Shown here piece by piece: positions 25,895 through 35,557 of a stretch of 64,000 bases of DNA. The notes beneath the pieces were generated by a model that was given only the letters and a program-made list of their open reading frames with translations, was not told the origin of the DNA and did no database searches. Numbering within the stretch: position 1 is the first letter of the stretch; the number at the start of each line of letters is the position of its first letter. The translations under genes were made by a program, and so were the position numbers. The stretch is taken from the NCBI RefSeq assembly GCF_019218745.1, contig NZ_JAHUXA010000009.1, forward strand, positions 1 to 64,000. The letters are read 5' to 3'. This DNA is from Enterobacter sp. ENT03. GTDB lineage: Bacteria; Pseudomonadota; Gammaproteobacteria; Enterobacterales; Enterobacteriaceae.

Positions 25895-28099
25895 TCAATT
25901 GCGTGACATATGTAGCCCATCAACCGTCAATGTGATTGGCGATTTGATGTCACCTTTCTCATCAAGATATGGGCTGTAACGTTGACCAGGTATGACGTTA
26001 ACAGGATTTTCTGCCGTCATATTCAACTTCTGCATATCTCCTGTCTCATTTTTAGCAGAGGGCAATGCGCTACCTTCTGCGGTATTGCTCTGCGCCGTAC
26101 GGACATCACGGATACTGCTGTTAAAGAAAGAGACCAGGTCACGAACATGGCCTGGAGTAGAAGCCCCACTCTTTGATACCCGCTGAGAACCCGAGTCCAG
26201 CGCATCATCCTGAAGCGCCTCAACAGTCTGTTCAGAGTGAGGCGCTTTTTGCGATGCCATATCCTCAGCAGACGATTGACGCTGTGGAGATCTTACCGTA
26301 CTGGCATCGAACTCCAGACCGTTATCACCTTGATTAACGTTGATATAAGCCCTGGAAATAAACGTTTTATTCTCAAGGAACGGTTCGGAAACCGTTAGTT
26401 CGCTGTTATCAACCACGACAGCAGCACTCTGTTGGTTTTGCACAGTGAAAGACGACGAATTGCTGCCCGCAAGATTCGGTCGCAGTAATCCAGTCTGGCT
26501 TAAAGTAACGGGATTGCCTGCCCGCTCTTGTTTAGCAATGAACGTATCAGTGGGTGAGGACACCTTCGGTGGAGAAAATCGGATTGCTTCCGACGCAACC
26601 GTCTGATTTTGATTAACGAGCTGATCAAAAAAACGTATACGTTCGGCCATTGACGAGGTATCGGCTGTGGTATCCGTCATTTGAACAGCACCCTCACTCA
26701 CCCTATTCTCCGTGATGTCTGCAGCTTCTATAGCAGCGGATGCACTACTGCCAGATGCAGATTCGTCTCCATCAACATTAATACGGTGTTCTTCGATCAT
26801 CGCCTCTTCAACACCATGCTCAGGACTGTCTGTAGCAGATTCTGCCTGAATGCTTTCAGAGGATAAGTGATTACTCTCATCATACCCATCAGCAACACCT
26901 GACGTGTTAAAGCGCTCTGCATGTAAATCAGGAAATACAGAAGCACCACCACTACGGGGGCCGTTGTCACTTTCAGACACAGTGCTGGATTGGGTGAAGC
27001 TTGTAAAATTATGTGGTAGCGAGGAACTACCGTGAACATGCTTACATTCACAAATATGGTAATGATGAATGTGATAAACCGTATTGCCGCGCTCAGCCAG
27101 TTTTTCGAGTTTTTCAGCAAGCCTGTCGAGTTTATCACCAAGATCAACATGGACCGTCGGGTTACCAATATTACTGAGGTTGACCACCACTGGTGAAGGG
27201 GCAGCCGGTAATGGATGAATAGTCCCATCAGGCTTGCTAACCGGCTCTGCCGGTTCATCTGGAGAGGTGATATTCGGATTCTGGGGCTGCGCTGGTGGCG
27301 CTGGAACCGGCGGCTGATCCGCTTTGCTCAATATGTCGCGCAGATAATTCGGATAATTCAACATCGAATTAACGTGGATGGTCGCCTGCTTAATAAAAGC
27401 AATCCCCTCCCTGCCTGGGGAGGTAAGATTATTTACAGCGTGACGGATATTTTTTTCAGCGTTGAATGCCGTCTGCTCAAGAAACTGAGGAACAGATGAA
27501 ATATCCAGTCCATGGTGGCTTAAAACGTCATTACACCGTTTTTGAACATCTGCCATAACAACTTTAGCAAGAGCTTTTGGCGTATCGAACCTGTCTTTTA
27601 AAAAGATACCCAACTCATTTACTGCTTTCTGGTAGCTATCACGCTCTTTATTTTTTCTATTGACACTAAAGTTTTGTTCAACTGTAAAATAACTGTCCGG
27701 CTTTTTATTACCATTTTTGATAGCCGTAAACCAGGCATTCAATAAGCTCTCAAAATTCGACTTATCGCGATTCTCATCTCCAATGGTATGCGCCTTCGCC
27801 AGATAAATCATAGTGGCTACGTTTTCAAGATTGCGCCTCTGTGCTGCGTCACCTTTTTCGTACGCAATTTTGAAGTCATCATTCAATTCTGACATCACAT
27901 TTGTTGCAATACTTTCGCGATACTGATTGCGGAATCTCAACAAATCAAACTTCGGTGAGTCACTGCCACTTTTCGCGGGTTTTACAGCCGGAGCAGTGTG
28001 AACAGATCGCAGATTTATCACCAGATCGGTGAGTTTTGTATCAGCAAGGGTTGGACGATACATTGAAGGGTCGACAGATACACTGCGGGTTAACTTCAT
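25895..28099 (-). CDS. SipA/SspA-like T3SS effector
   Basis: A 734-residue protein in the place of sipA: after sipB, sipC and sipD homologues and before the acyl carrier gene, overlapping the sipD homologue by 4 bases. The N-terminal 250 residues are helical and contain SipA-like segments (NAWFTAIKNGNKKPDSYFTV, then KDRFDTPKALAKVVMADVQ), probably the chaperone and secretion domain. A Pro-rich linker follows (255-300). Residues 343-356 form an unusual HIHHYHICECKHVH cluster, and 360-734 are Ser/Asn-rich and acidic, as in SipA proteins before the actin-binding tail. SipA bundles host actin. Similarity in the C-terminal half is weak by eye. Confidence 0.75.
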   Translation of the reverse strand: MKLTRSVSVDPSMYRPTLADTKLTDLVINLRSVHTAPAVKPAKSGSDSPKFDLLRFRNQYRESIATNVMSELNDDFKIAYEKGDAAQRRNLENVATMIYLAKAHTIGDENRDKSNFESLLNAWFTAIKNGNKKPDSYFTVEQNFSVNRKNKERDSYQKAVNELGIFLKDRFDTPKALAKVVMADVQKRCNDVLSHHGLDISSVPQFLEQTAFNAEKNIRHAVNNLTSPGREGIAFIKQATIHVNSMLNYPNYLRDILSKADQPPVPAPPAQPQNPNITSPDEPAEPVSKPDGTIHPLPAAPSPVVVNLSNIGNPTVHVDLGDKLDRLAEKLEKLAERGNTVYHIHHYHICECKHVHGSSSLPHNFTSFTQSSTVSESDNGPRSGGASVFPDLHAERFNTSGVADGYDESNHLSSESIQAESATDSPEHGVEEAMIEEHRINVDGDESASGSSASAAIEAADITENRVSEGAVQMTDTTADTSSMAERIRFFDQLVNQNQTVASEAIRFSPPKVSSPTDTFIAKQERAGNPVTLSQTGLLRPNLAGSNSSSFTVQNQQSAAVVVDNSELTVSEPFLENKTFISRAYINVNQGDNGLEFDASTVRSPQRQSSAEDMASQKAPHSEQTVEALQDDALDSGSQRVSKSGASTPGHVRDLVSFFNSSIRDVRTAQSNTAEGSALPSAKNETGDMQKLNMTAENPVNVIPGQRYSPYLDEKGDIKSPITLTVDGLHMSRN

Positions 28100-29250
28100 A
28101 GTTTTTCTCCTTCAAAGAACTTATCTAAAAACTTATCTGGAACAGGGCAAGAATAAACATTCATAAATAAGCGTCCGGAAAGTTTAATAAACTCCGGATT
28201 AAATGTTGTTTTTGGAGCGCCCAAAGACGACCAAGGTCTGTGTTGAGTAATACGTGAAACATTACCTGGAGAAATAGTAGAATTAAAAACATCGCAAACC
28301 AATAAATCATTCTTTAGTTTGCAGGAACGACGGTGGAATGCTTTATAATATCTGTCAGCACACAGAGTCGCGTAAACATCATCTTTAGATAAGCTTTTTA
28401 TGCTATTGCCTGTCGGTGTGGCAATGATCAAATTACATGTTTTTTCCAATATTTGATAAAGCACTTCGTCATGATAAGCGAAAATCTGTTTAACAATGTT
28501 ATTACCACTCTCGCCACTGAAACTTGTTTGCAGATACTGGTCACCAGAAATAAGCATCAGATCATTTTGTACTTTTGAGAACTCCTTTGCGAGAGCCGCA
28601 TCATAGGCAGCATTACTCATATGCGCAGTTTTTTTGGCAAAATGACGGGTATGGTAATTACCTTTAAGCTGATTGTGAATATCCTTGATACATCGCGTAA
28701 ATTCTTTTTCATGGTCGTGAATGAAAGGTACAGCCCAATCGGGAATTTTTATGTCTGAATGTATACCATTCCAGTTATTCACATCAGAAATAAGAAATGA
28801 AAGTGCTGAGAAAACATCATGGGCGGCAACATTCACATACCGCGCATCGTCGCGGAAACCACTGACCAGGGCAATGATGGTTTCATTCGCAGATTGCGGA
28901 TTGTCTTTACTCAGATTGGCAGTCACAAACTTAGCCAATCGTCTGTTCAAATCATTGATATTTCCCTGATCGGTAATCCTCAATTCACCGGTAATTTCTG
29001 CTAATTCATAGGCCTGCCCACGATATGTTGTTGATTGAGTATCGCCAGAATATTCAAGAGTTGAAGCCCCGTGTGGTCTTACTGTAGTGTTGATTGCCTG
29101 CACCACATTTCTGACGGAAAGATCAGTCGTACGTAACGTTCGCTCCATACCCATTGGGGCGCCAGCATTCGACATCACCATGGTAGCCCCAAAATAATCA
29201 TTGCGGTAAGGCGGCATGGTCAGGCTGGAAACGTCTCTGATATCATTCAT
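28096..29250 (-). CDS. SipD/IpaD-like T3SS needle-tip protein
   Basis: A 384-residue protein in the sipD position. SipD/IpaD forms the pentameric tip on the needle, controls secretion and helps insert the translocators. The C-terminal third has the family pattern (YQILEKTCNLIIATPTGNSI, then SLKL-type helix and an NPEFIKLSGRLF segment), and the middle contains the WNGIHSDIKIPDWAVPF region. GGAG is five bases before the ATG. The stop overlaps the start of the SipA-like gene. Assignment leans on gene order as much as on sequence. Confidence 0.75.
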   Translation of the reverse strand: MNDIRDVSSLTMPPYRNDYFGATMVMSNAGAPMGMERTLRTTDLSVRNVVQAINTTVRPHGASTLEYSGDTQSTTYRGQAYELAEITGELRITDQGNINDLNRRLAKFVTANLSKDNPQSANETIIALVSGFRDDARYVNVAAHDVFSALSFLISDVNNWNGIHSDIKIPDWAVPFIHDHEKEFTRCIKDIHNQLKGNYHTRHFAKKTAHMSNAAYDAALAKEFSKVQNDLMLISGDQYLQTSFSGESGNNIVKQIFAYHDEVLYQILEKTCNLIIATPTGNSIKSLSKDDVYATLCADRYYKAFHRRSCKLKNDLLVCDVFNSTISPGNVSRITQHRPWSSLGAPKTTFNPEFIKLSGRLFMNVYSCPVPDKFLDKFFEGEKL

Positions 29251-29326
29251 ATTGACTCCATAAAAAGAGCAGATACGAATAAATTCGTATCTGCCTGGAA
29301 CTTGAAGCTTGAGATTATTTTCCGGA

Positions 29327-30421
29327 TCAGGCTTTCATGTTATTTGCGAAAGCACCAACCAGATCTGCTTCCGTTCGACGAACGTCATTAAGTAAATTCA
29401 TCATATTGGCTAACAGTTGCTGTGATTTTTGCGCCTGCTGGCGGGACATTTCTACTGCGCCATCCATCACCTTGGCTTCAGAGCGCTCTTCTGTCTCTTC
29501 TTTCTGTTCAGTACTGTGAGCGAGCGAACCTGAACCGTCGGCAACACTGGCACCGGCCATACCAATCGCACGCTGCGCTTCAATCTGAGTTGAGGTCAGA
29601 CGGGTGCGAGCTTCACCCTGAAGGAACGCTGTGTTAAAAGCATCACGATTACTAATCGTTTCATCAAGATTTCGTGCAGCAACTGCCTGATGTTCAGTAC
29701 GCAGAGTGCGTTCTTGCTGGCTAAGTTCAGCGAGGCCACCATTTGATTTTTTGACGGATGAAGATGAAGTAGCAATATCACTCAAATCCAGTCGATCATT
29801 TTTACTGGCGCCCAGTGAGTTTTGCATCTGGCGTACAGCCAGATCGGATTCATGCATACCCTTCAGGTTTTGATTGATATTAACTTTGGTCGAGGAATAG
29901 TTGTTCACCGATTTACGAGTGGCAACACCGGTCCCTGCCATATTAATTGATGAGGAAATAATATTCTTAGAGAAAATAGCCAGGCCCTGGGCTTTTTGCG
30001 CATTCGCTGCACTCATACTGCTATTTTCACTCATAATCCCAAACGTGCTACTGAGATCGATATCAGCAATAGATGCCTGATTTGCCAGTTCAATCAGCAT
30101 ACAGATTAACCCGGACTGTTGTGAACTTTTAGGCAACACTAGTTTTACAGTTTCAGCGTCCCCCGGTTTAGCCAGCGCCGTCTGCAATATTTGCTGAGAG
30201 TTATTGAGTAGCTGCATAAATTGTGGGCTACGAACACCAGCATGCATATCAACATTGCCATTGTTGCCGGTAGCATTACTGACGAGCTGCTGCGTGATAT
30301 GATCCGCAATAGCGGAATCGGTGATATGCAATCCTTTAATCTGAGCGCTATCAGCTTCACCAGACTTATTAATCAAAGGAATGTTTAGCATTGAAAAAAC
30401 ACTATTGATATTATTATTCAT
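29327..30421 (-). CDS. SipC/IpaC-like T3SS translocator
   Basis: A 364-residue protein in the sipC position. It has a central low-polarity part (QSGLICMLIELANQASIADI and SSTFGIMSENSSMSAANAQK) and a long helical C-terminus (QEARTRLT.. to the end in VRRTEADLVGAFANNMKA), matching IpaC/SipC architecture. With the SipB homologue it would form the pore in the host membrane, and the C-terminus of SipC also nucleates actin. Membrane segments are weak by eye. Spacing to neighbours is 77 bases on each side, within the same operon. Confidence 0.75.
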   Translation of the reverse strand: MNNNINSVFSMLNIPLINKSGEADSAQIKGLHITDSAIADHITQQLVSNATGNNGNVDMHAGVRSPQFMQLLNNSQQILQTALAKPGDAETVKLVLPKSSQQSGLICMLIELANQASIADIDLSSTFGIMSENSSMSAANAQKAQGLAIFSKNIISSSINMAGTGVATRKSVNNYSSTKVNINQNLKGMHESDLAVRQMQNSLGASKNDRLDLSDIATSSSSVKKSNGGLAELSQQERTLRTEHQAVAARNLDETISNRDAFNTAFLQGEARTRLTSTQIEAQRAIGMAGASVADGSGSLAHSTEQKEETEERSEAKVMDGAVEMSRQQAQKSQQLLANMMNLLNDVRRTEADLVGAFANNMKA

Positions 30422-30498
30422 AATTTTATTCTCGCTTAATATTTTTTTATGATCCCAGCCACACTATCTTCTGGCATCAAAACAGTTATTGACAATGA

Positions 30499-32391
30499 TT
30501 ATGCCCGGGAATGCGCCAGAATAAAGCGCCCAACCGATTGTTCTTCACCGGCCATATCAGCAGCATTAGTCATTAACATATTCATATTTTCCATTGAGCG
30601 ACTATAGGTATCTGTCACACTGTCGGAAAATAACTTCATGGTGGCAGAGGCAGAAAGCATCCGGGTAATATCAGCAAGCATTTCATTAATCCGTTTTTCA
30701 AACGTGCCAACGGCAATATTGCCAGCAGAATCAATACTTACGTCGGTCATTTTTAACAAGTCATCTGCCAAGTTGATTTTATTACCCAAAGTTTTAACTT
30801 TAACTTCATCACTAAAGAAGTCTTTTAAGAAATTCATTTTGGATTTAGCGTTATTACCGATAAATTGATTCAGGGCATTGGTTAACGATTTAGAAAGTTT
30901 CGATAATGCAGCTGCCAAATCATCAGTCAGTGATTTCGCACCAGTAATTAAAGGCTTTAATGCTTTGGTTAATGCACTCACTACACCGCTAATGACTTTC
31001 TTAACGATGTTGCCAACAATATTCATTAACTTATCGACCGGGAGCTGTTTAGCAACGACAGCGGCACCAATTGCGACGACAATCAATACTACAACTGCGA
31101 GGACCGAGGCGATAATTTCTGCGATGTCATTTTTAATACCAAAAGTTTCAAGAACTTTAGAGATAGCATCAGTGATTAACTGAATAATCGGCATTAAAAC
31201 ATGTTCCATGATTGGCTTTAATGCCGCTGCAATAAATGATTCGTTGCCAGTAACTTTTTGATAAACAGTATCCGCAACCATCATTGCGATACCAATGGCG
31301 GCTAACGCAATAGAGGCGCCCCCGCTAAACACAGCTGCAACAACAGAAACGATCGTCACAATTGCACCGATGATTTTTCCGATGCAGCCCATGGTCTCCT
31401 GCATTTGTCTGGATTTTTCTTGCTGCTTCTCTACTTCTTCTGCATCATTTGCCAGTTTTTCTTGCTGCGCAGCCTGAACCTTTTGCGAAAATTTCAGGTT
31501 AAGTTCCATGGTTTCTTCGGTTGACTCACCGATAATTGCGATCAGTTGCGCCATAAGCAACGCGGCAGTTCCGGCATTCCCTTTCACTGATTTGTCTGCT
31601 GCGTCATTAACCATAGCGGCATTTTTATTCAGTGAATCAAGATAATTGAGACTGGAACGCAACGCATCAGCTTTGCTTGACAGGTCATTAGTCGCAATAG
31701 TGAGCGTCTGGCGCGCAGTGGCCAAAGCTAATTGCTGAGTGGCCATTGACGTCTGCTTTTGCATCAGTTGTGAATTAACACTAGTTAATTGTGCTTTTAG
31801 CGCAGAAATTTCATCGGGAGATATGTCAGGATCGCTGAGTCTATTTTCAATAAGCAGTTTAGACTCAAGCAACGACTGAATTTCTTGCTGGAGATTACTG
31901 ATGATTTGTTCCGTCGCTATTACGTCCTGCATTGCCGTTTTTTCAGCTATTTTTGCAGTGGTGTAATCCCGCTCTTCGTTATCAATTTGTTGTAAAACAT
32001 CCTGGCTGGCGCTGGAAAACTCTTTACTGTGTTGAGTATACATCTCAGCCCGCGCTTGCAAATCATCGATACTCTGGTCACCCAGCAGCGTGATCAGCTT
32101 TGCCATCAACTCGTTGTAAGTCTCCATTCCCCCCTTTTTTACCGTTTCCTGTGCCTCCCTGGCAGCAGAACTCTGCAACGGTGCACGCAGTGAAGGCTTC
32201 AGGGTATCGCCATTATTTTGCGACTTATCAAACTGGGTAATAACTTTATTTTCGATAATTTGGCGAGCAGCATCCATTTGCTCACTGCTTATTTTTACAG
32301 CTTCACTTTTAGCATTAGCACTGACGTCTTCTTGATATATGTCATTCGACATAGCCGAACTGCGTAATGGATTATTTGTTATCCCATTCAT
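30499..32391 (-). CDS. SipB/IpaB-like T3SS translocator
   Basis: A 630-residue protein of the IpaB/SipB/YopB type. The N-terminal half is a long coiled coil (about 90-330). Two hydrophobic segments follow, IIGAIVTIVSVVAAVFSGGA and IIASVLAVVVLIVVAIGAAV, the pore-forming hairpin, and then an amphipathic tail. The ATG at 32391 is preferred over the GTG at 32400 because GAGAG lies 8 bases before it. Its start overlaps the chaperone gene by 20 bases, indicating translational coupling with its own chaperone. Function: pore formation in host membranes and, in relatives, induction of pyroptosis. Confidence 0.9.
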   Translation of the reverse strand: MNGITNNPLRSSAMSNDIYQEDVSANAKSEAVKISSEQMDAARQIIENKVITQFDKSQNNGDTLKPSLRAPLQSSAAREAQETVKKGGMETYNELMAKLITLLGDQSIDDLQARAEMYTQHSKEFSSASQDVLQQIDNEERDYTTAKIAEKTAMQDVIATEQIISNLQQEIQSLLESKLLIENRLSDPDISPDEISALKAQLTSVNSQLMQKQTSMATQQLALATARQTLTIATNDLSSKADALRSSLNYLDSLNKNAAMVNDAADKSVKGNAGTAALLMAQLIAIIGESTEETMELNLKFSQKVQAAQQEKLANDAEEVEKQQEKSRQMQETMGCIGKIIGAIVTIVSVVAAVFSGGASIALAAIGIAMMVADTVYQKVTGNESFIAAALKPIMEHVLMPIIQLITDAISKVLETFGIKNDIAEIIASVLAVVVLIVVAIGAAVVAKQLPVDKLMNIVGNIVKKVISGVVSALTKALKPLITGAKSLTDDLAAALSKLSKSLTNALNQFIGNNAKSKMNFLKDFFSDEVKVKTLGNKINLADDLLKMTDVSIDSAGNIAVGTFEKRINEMLADITRMLSASATMKLFSDSVTDTYSRSMENMNMLMTNAADMAGEEQSVGRFILAHSRA

Positions 32392-32920
32392 GATTTTCAC
32401 TCTCTTCTTCGGTTGCGGTGAGTTCGTTAATATTTTTTATGCTATTTATCGATTCCAGATACATTTTTGATTTTTCGACCAATCGCACATCCTGTTCATG
32501 CTCGACAACGAGTTCAAAACATTTTTTCGCCCGACCAACGTATCGCAACTGCATATTGCACTGCCCTGCTTCAAACATAGCCCGATAGTCAGTTTTGCTC
32601 AAAGCAAACGAAACGGCATAAATATCCAGAGCGCGTTGATATTGCTTTTTTAACTGGTATACAGCGCCTAAACCAAATGCATAGTCGGCATTGTACAGAT
32701 CATACATAAACAGGAATTTAAAAAAACGCTCCGCCAGATCGAGTTTGCCTTGCTCATAATGCTCATAAGCACATCGATAGAACCCCTCCATCAGATTTTC
32801 GGGTAAAGCATGTAGTTGCTTTCTTGACACGCCTGTTTCCATAACTTCCATCAATAGATTTTCACTATCACCGATGTCGAAGCCGTCCAGAACCATGTCC
32901 GGATTAACGCTATCGCTCAT
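32372..32920 (-). CDS. SicA/LcrH-type T3SS translocator chaperone
   Basis: A 182-residue tetratricopeptide chaperone. TPR helices are visible (LDLAERFFKFLFMYDLYNADYAFGLGAVYQ, QYQRALDIYAVSFALSKTDYRAMFEAGQC, LRYVGRAKKCFELVVEH), the pattern of SicA/IpgC/SycD. These proteins keep the SipB and SipC translocators soluble and separate; Salmonella SicA also activates InvF. It is the first gene of the minus-strand operon. The C-terminus is about 15 residues longer than SicA and acidic. Confidence 0.92.
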   Translation of the reverse strand: MSDSVNPDMVLDGFDIGDSENLLMEVMETGVSRKQLHALPENLMEGFYRCAYEHYEQGKLDLAERFFKFLFMYDLYNADYAFGLGAVYQLKKQYQRALDIYAVSFALSKTDYRAMFEAGQCNMQLRYVGRAKKCFELVVEHEQDVRLVEKSKMYLESINSIKNINELTATEEESENHEWDNK

Positions 32921-33236
32921 AATATTTCTCCTTAATTCTACAGTACGTGCATAAGTTGGGAGTTAACATGGTTGGTAGATGTCATAGCATCTGCTTGCAA
33001 CGTTGCTCCACTTCATGTTCAGTCAACCAGCGATATTTTAGTAGGGCTAACAAGGTATTATTTCTATTGCAGCGAAGATTAAAATAAACAAAAATTTACT
33101 TATTTTTATTCCACACCATAAGATTGGGAATTTTTATAGGTTTATTTATACCATCGGTTCTAATCCTCAGATAAAGTAATGTTAAAAAATTCTTTCATCC
33201 TGCCCTTACCTGTTAACCTATAATAAAGGAGATACC
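32921..33236. promoter_or_regulatory. divergent promoter region of the T3SS operons
   Basis: An AT-rich 316-base region between the translocator operon and the prgK-orgA-orgB operon. TAATAAAGGAG in front of the plus-strand gene is a good ribosome site. I see no clear activator box. Regulators such as InvF or HilA homologues are not encoded in the window. Confidence 0.5.
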
Positions 33237-34139
33237 ATGAACATCGTTCCTGAAATCAGAACAAGAACTGCACAAGCAAATCTGAATTTAAATAAAAATT
33301 TAGTCTACCCGCAAAACAGCCCCCCCTCAAATATAAGAACAAGCATCAAATTCCTGAATCAATCAGAACAGAGTTACCCAACAGAAACTGCTGCCACCAA
33401 TGCTGATAGCTCATTAATTTTAAATGATAAATTTTTGCTCATTGCGTCTCTGTTTACACTCACCGGGTGTGATACCGAACTGATCTCTAATGTCTCTGAG
33501 CGGCAAGCAAATGAAATTATTGCCCTGCTTGAGCAAAATAATATCGATGCGCAGAAAATCAGAGGCGATAAGGGCGTTTTTTCCATTCGCGTGGATAAAA
33601 ATTACATGAGTGATTCCGTTGAATTGCTCACGGCTCATAATCTGCCCTCTGCCGAAGACGTTGAAATTGCCGATCAGTTTCCTGCCGATGCGATGGTATC
33701 GACACCACTTGGGGAAAAAGCACGTTTGATTTCCGCGGTGGAACAAAGACTGGGACAAACCATCCGGGAGCTGGATAACGTCACCACTGCCAGAGTGCAT
33801 TTGAGTTACCCGCTGGAGGGAGATTCGGATGCGCAGGCTCTTCCGTCGTCGGTTTCAGTACTTATTATCTATAAAAATGCGATTAATGAAGCAGAGTATA
33901 TTGATAAAGTTAAACGACTGGTTAAGAACAGCATCAGCAATATTCAGTATGAAAATATTTCTGTGGTTATTTTTAAACGCACCGACACCATTAAGCCGAG
34001 CAAACCCGCGCCGTCAACACCGTCCTGGCTAGTGATTGCAGCAGGTTTATTAATAGTTATTCTCTGTGCCATTTTCGTCATCTTTATCTTTTCATTCAAA
34101 GAGGGAAAATTGGCGCGTAAACCGAAGCAGCAAGCGTAA
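33237..34139 (+). CDS. PrgK/MxiJ-like T3SS inner-ring protein with an abnormal N-terminal extension
   Basis: A 300-residue frame whose residues 65-300 match the SctJ/PrgK inner-membrane ring lipoprotein: LLIASLFTLTGC (lipobox, Cys78), ERQANEIIALLEQNNI, FPADAMVSTPLGEKARLISAVEQRL, ARVHLSYP, then a C-terminal membrane segment near 265-288. PrgK itself is about 250 residues and starts a few residues before the lipoprotein leader. Here an ATG at 33424 sits where that start should be but is one base out of frame, and the long frame instead begins at 33237 with about 65 foreign residues. These could be the start of a lost prgJ-like rod gene. Lipoprotein processing from the long form is doubtful. Confidence 0.75.
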   Translation: MNIVPEIRTRTAQANLNLNKNLVYPQNSPPSNIRTSIKFLNQSEQSYPTETAATNADSSLILNDKFLLIASLFTLTGCDTELISNVSERQANEIIALLEQNNIDAQKIRGDKGVFSIRVDKNYMSDSVELLTAHNLPSAEDVEIADQFPADAMVSTPLGEKARLISAVEQRLGQTIRELDNVTTARVHLSYPLEGDSDAQALPSSVSVLIIYKNAINEAEYIDKVKRLVKNSISNIQYENISVVIFKRTDTIKPSKPAPSTPSWLVIAAGLLIVILCAIFVIFIFSFKEGKLARKPKQQA

Positions 34140-34219
34140 CTGACTCACTCTAAACTTGAGGGTATTCCATATACCCTCAAGTATTTAACGGACTTCCGCT
34201 TTCCGGAAAGGGATTTTTT

Positions 34220-34786
34220 ATGCGTTACCACCTGACCCTGATTGAAATTTTGTACAATCCCGCTAGTTACTGCGATAAAACCTGGCTGACACTATCTGAT
34301 GCGCCTGCGAAAAATATAAGTATATTACCTGCTTATATGCAAAATCATCTGCTTTTAAAGCATCCTTCTCCAGAAGTTTTTTGCGAAACGGACGTAAAAA
34401 ATAAAGCCGTGGTTGATCTGTTTATCAATCACTGGCACCACGTTCAGTCTGCTGCGTGGCTCATTGGGCTGAAAATGTTTTCCTCCACTCTGCTTCAGCA
34501 GCCCTTATGGATGAAAAAACTAAGCCGTCAGGAAAGAGGATTTCTATGCTTGCCAATAGTGAACAGCCTTCCTGCTGTCGCATTAAAAAGCACTGAACTC
34601 ACCCACGATGACATTACACAATCAGGCGCCAGCTTTATTTATTCGATTGCTCAACTATCCCTGCCAGCTATTTTAGTTGCAAGATTAAAAATGATTTTTC
34701 CAACTGATTTTAACTACGCCACCGTTCCGATCCAGAATGTGAGCAGCTCACTGTCAGCACTTAAATGGGCTTTTGATTATGCTTAA
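34220..34786 (+). CDS. OrgA/MxiK-like T3SS sorting-platform protein
   Basis: A 188-residue protein of OrgA (SctK) type, close to Salmonella OrgA in length. The ILYNPASYCDKTWLTL start and the SAAWLIGLKMFSSTLLQQPLWMKKLSRQERGFL region follow OrgA. SctK proteins link the cytoplasmic sorting platform to the inner ring. It follows the prgK-like gene as in SPI-1 and overlaps the next gene by 8 bases. Confidence 0.82.
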   Translation: MRYHLTLIEILYNPASYCDKTWLTLSDAPAKNISILPAYMQNHLLLKHPSPEVFCETDVKNKAVVDLFINHWHHVQSAAWLIGLKMFSSTLLQQPLWMKKLSRQERGFLCLPIVNSLPAVALKSTELTHDDITQSGASFIYSIAQLSLPAILVARLKMIFPTDFNYATVPIQNVSSSLSALKWAFDYA

Positions 34787-35495
34787 AAAAATCACAACTA
34801 AAAACATTCCCGGTGGCCATACCGGCGTAATAATTAAAAAAAATGAAGTTATTCGCTACGATACATTTAATAAAATCTGCCTACAGGCGCAACGCCAGGC
34901 ACGAAGAATTGTGCAGCAAGCAGAGCTAAATGCAGAAGAGGTACATAACGAGGCATGGAGTAATGGATACGCTGCAGGCATGGCGATAGCCATTCAGGAT
35001 TTAGCCAAATTCTTCAATGATAATGAAGGCCACAAAAACACCATCATCAACAGCGCGCTGGAGTTGGTATCACGCAAACTTGAAGAATTTTTACAACATG
35101 ATGAGGCCATTTGTCAGATCCTCAGCGTACTGGCAGATCAATTGAACCAGGAATTACAGGATGCAGGCCGCATCTCAGTGACGGTGCCAGAAAAGTTACA
35201 CGCCCACAGCTATAAAATTAAGCAACTGTTCGATAGTGCAGGACTGCATGCCGAAATTAAAAAATCCCCCCATGGGGTGATTACCGTAGAATATGGGAAA
35301 GAGATCTGGACCTATGAATTAGGCCGCGTAGCCAGCAATCTGACCCAGGTAGTGGTGAAAGAATCACTACTGTCGAATCAATTGCAGGAGCAGTGTCAGG
35401 TCAAAAGTATCGCGGCGCTAACCAGTATCCGCGACACCCTGAATAATTACCTTGATAGTTACATGGACAATGAGCAAACGCCGCCTGCTGAATAA
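34779..35495 (+). CDS. OrgB/SctL-like T3SS ATPase regulator (stator)
   Basis: A 238-residue protein of OrgB (SctL) type. The ATG at 34779 is chosen because it gives LKKITTKNIPGG, similar to the OrgB start, and overlaps orgA by ATGCTTAA; an upstream TTG adds two residues. The N-terminal helix QAQRQARRIVQQAELNAEEV is the charged coil that contacts the platform and ATPase, and the second half is the FliH-like C-terminal domain. The ATPase and spokes protein it should bind are not encoded in the window. A strong terminator follows. Confidence 0.85.
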   Translation: MLKKITTKNIPGGHTGVIIKKNEVIRYDTFNKICLQAQRQARRIVQQAELNAEEVHNEAWSNGYAAGMAIAIQDLAKFFNDNEGHKNTIINSALELVSRKLEEFLQHDEAICQILSVLADQLNQELQDAGRISVTVPEKLHAHSYKIKQLFDSAGLHAEIKKSPHGVITVEYGKEIWTYELGRVASNLTQVVVKESLLSNQLQEQCQVKSIAALTSIRDTLNNYLDSYMDNEQTPPAE

Positions 35496-35557
35496 CACGA
35501 TGATCGGTGGCCGCTATAGCTATAAAAGCATAATATGTATGGGATTCGTTTGCCGTC

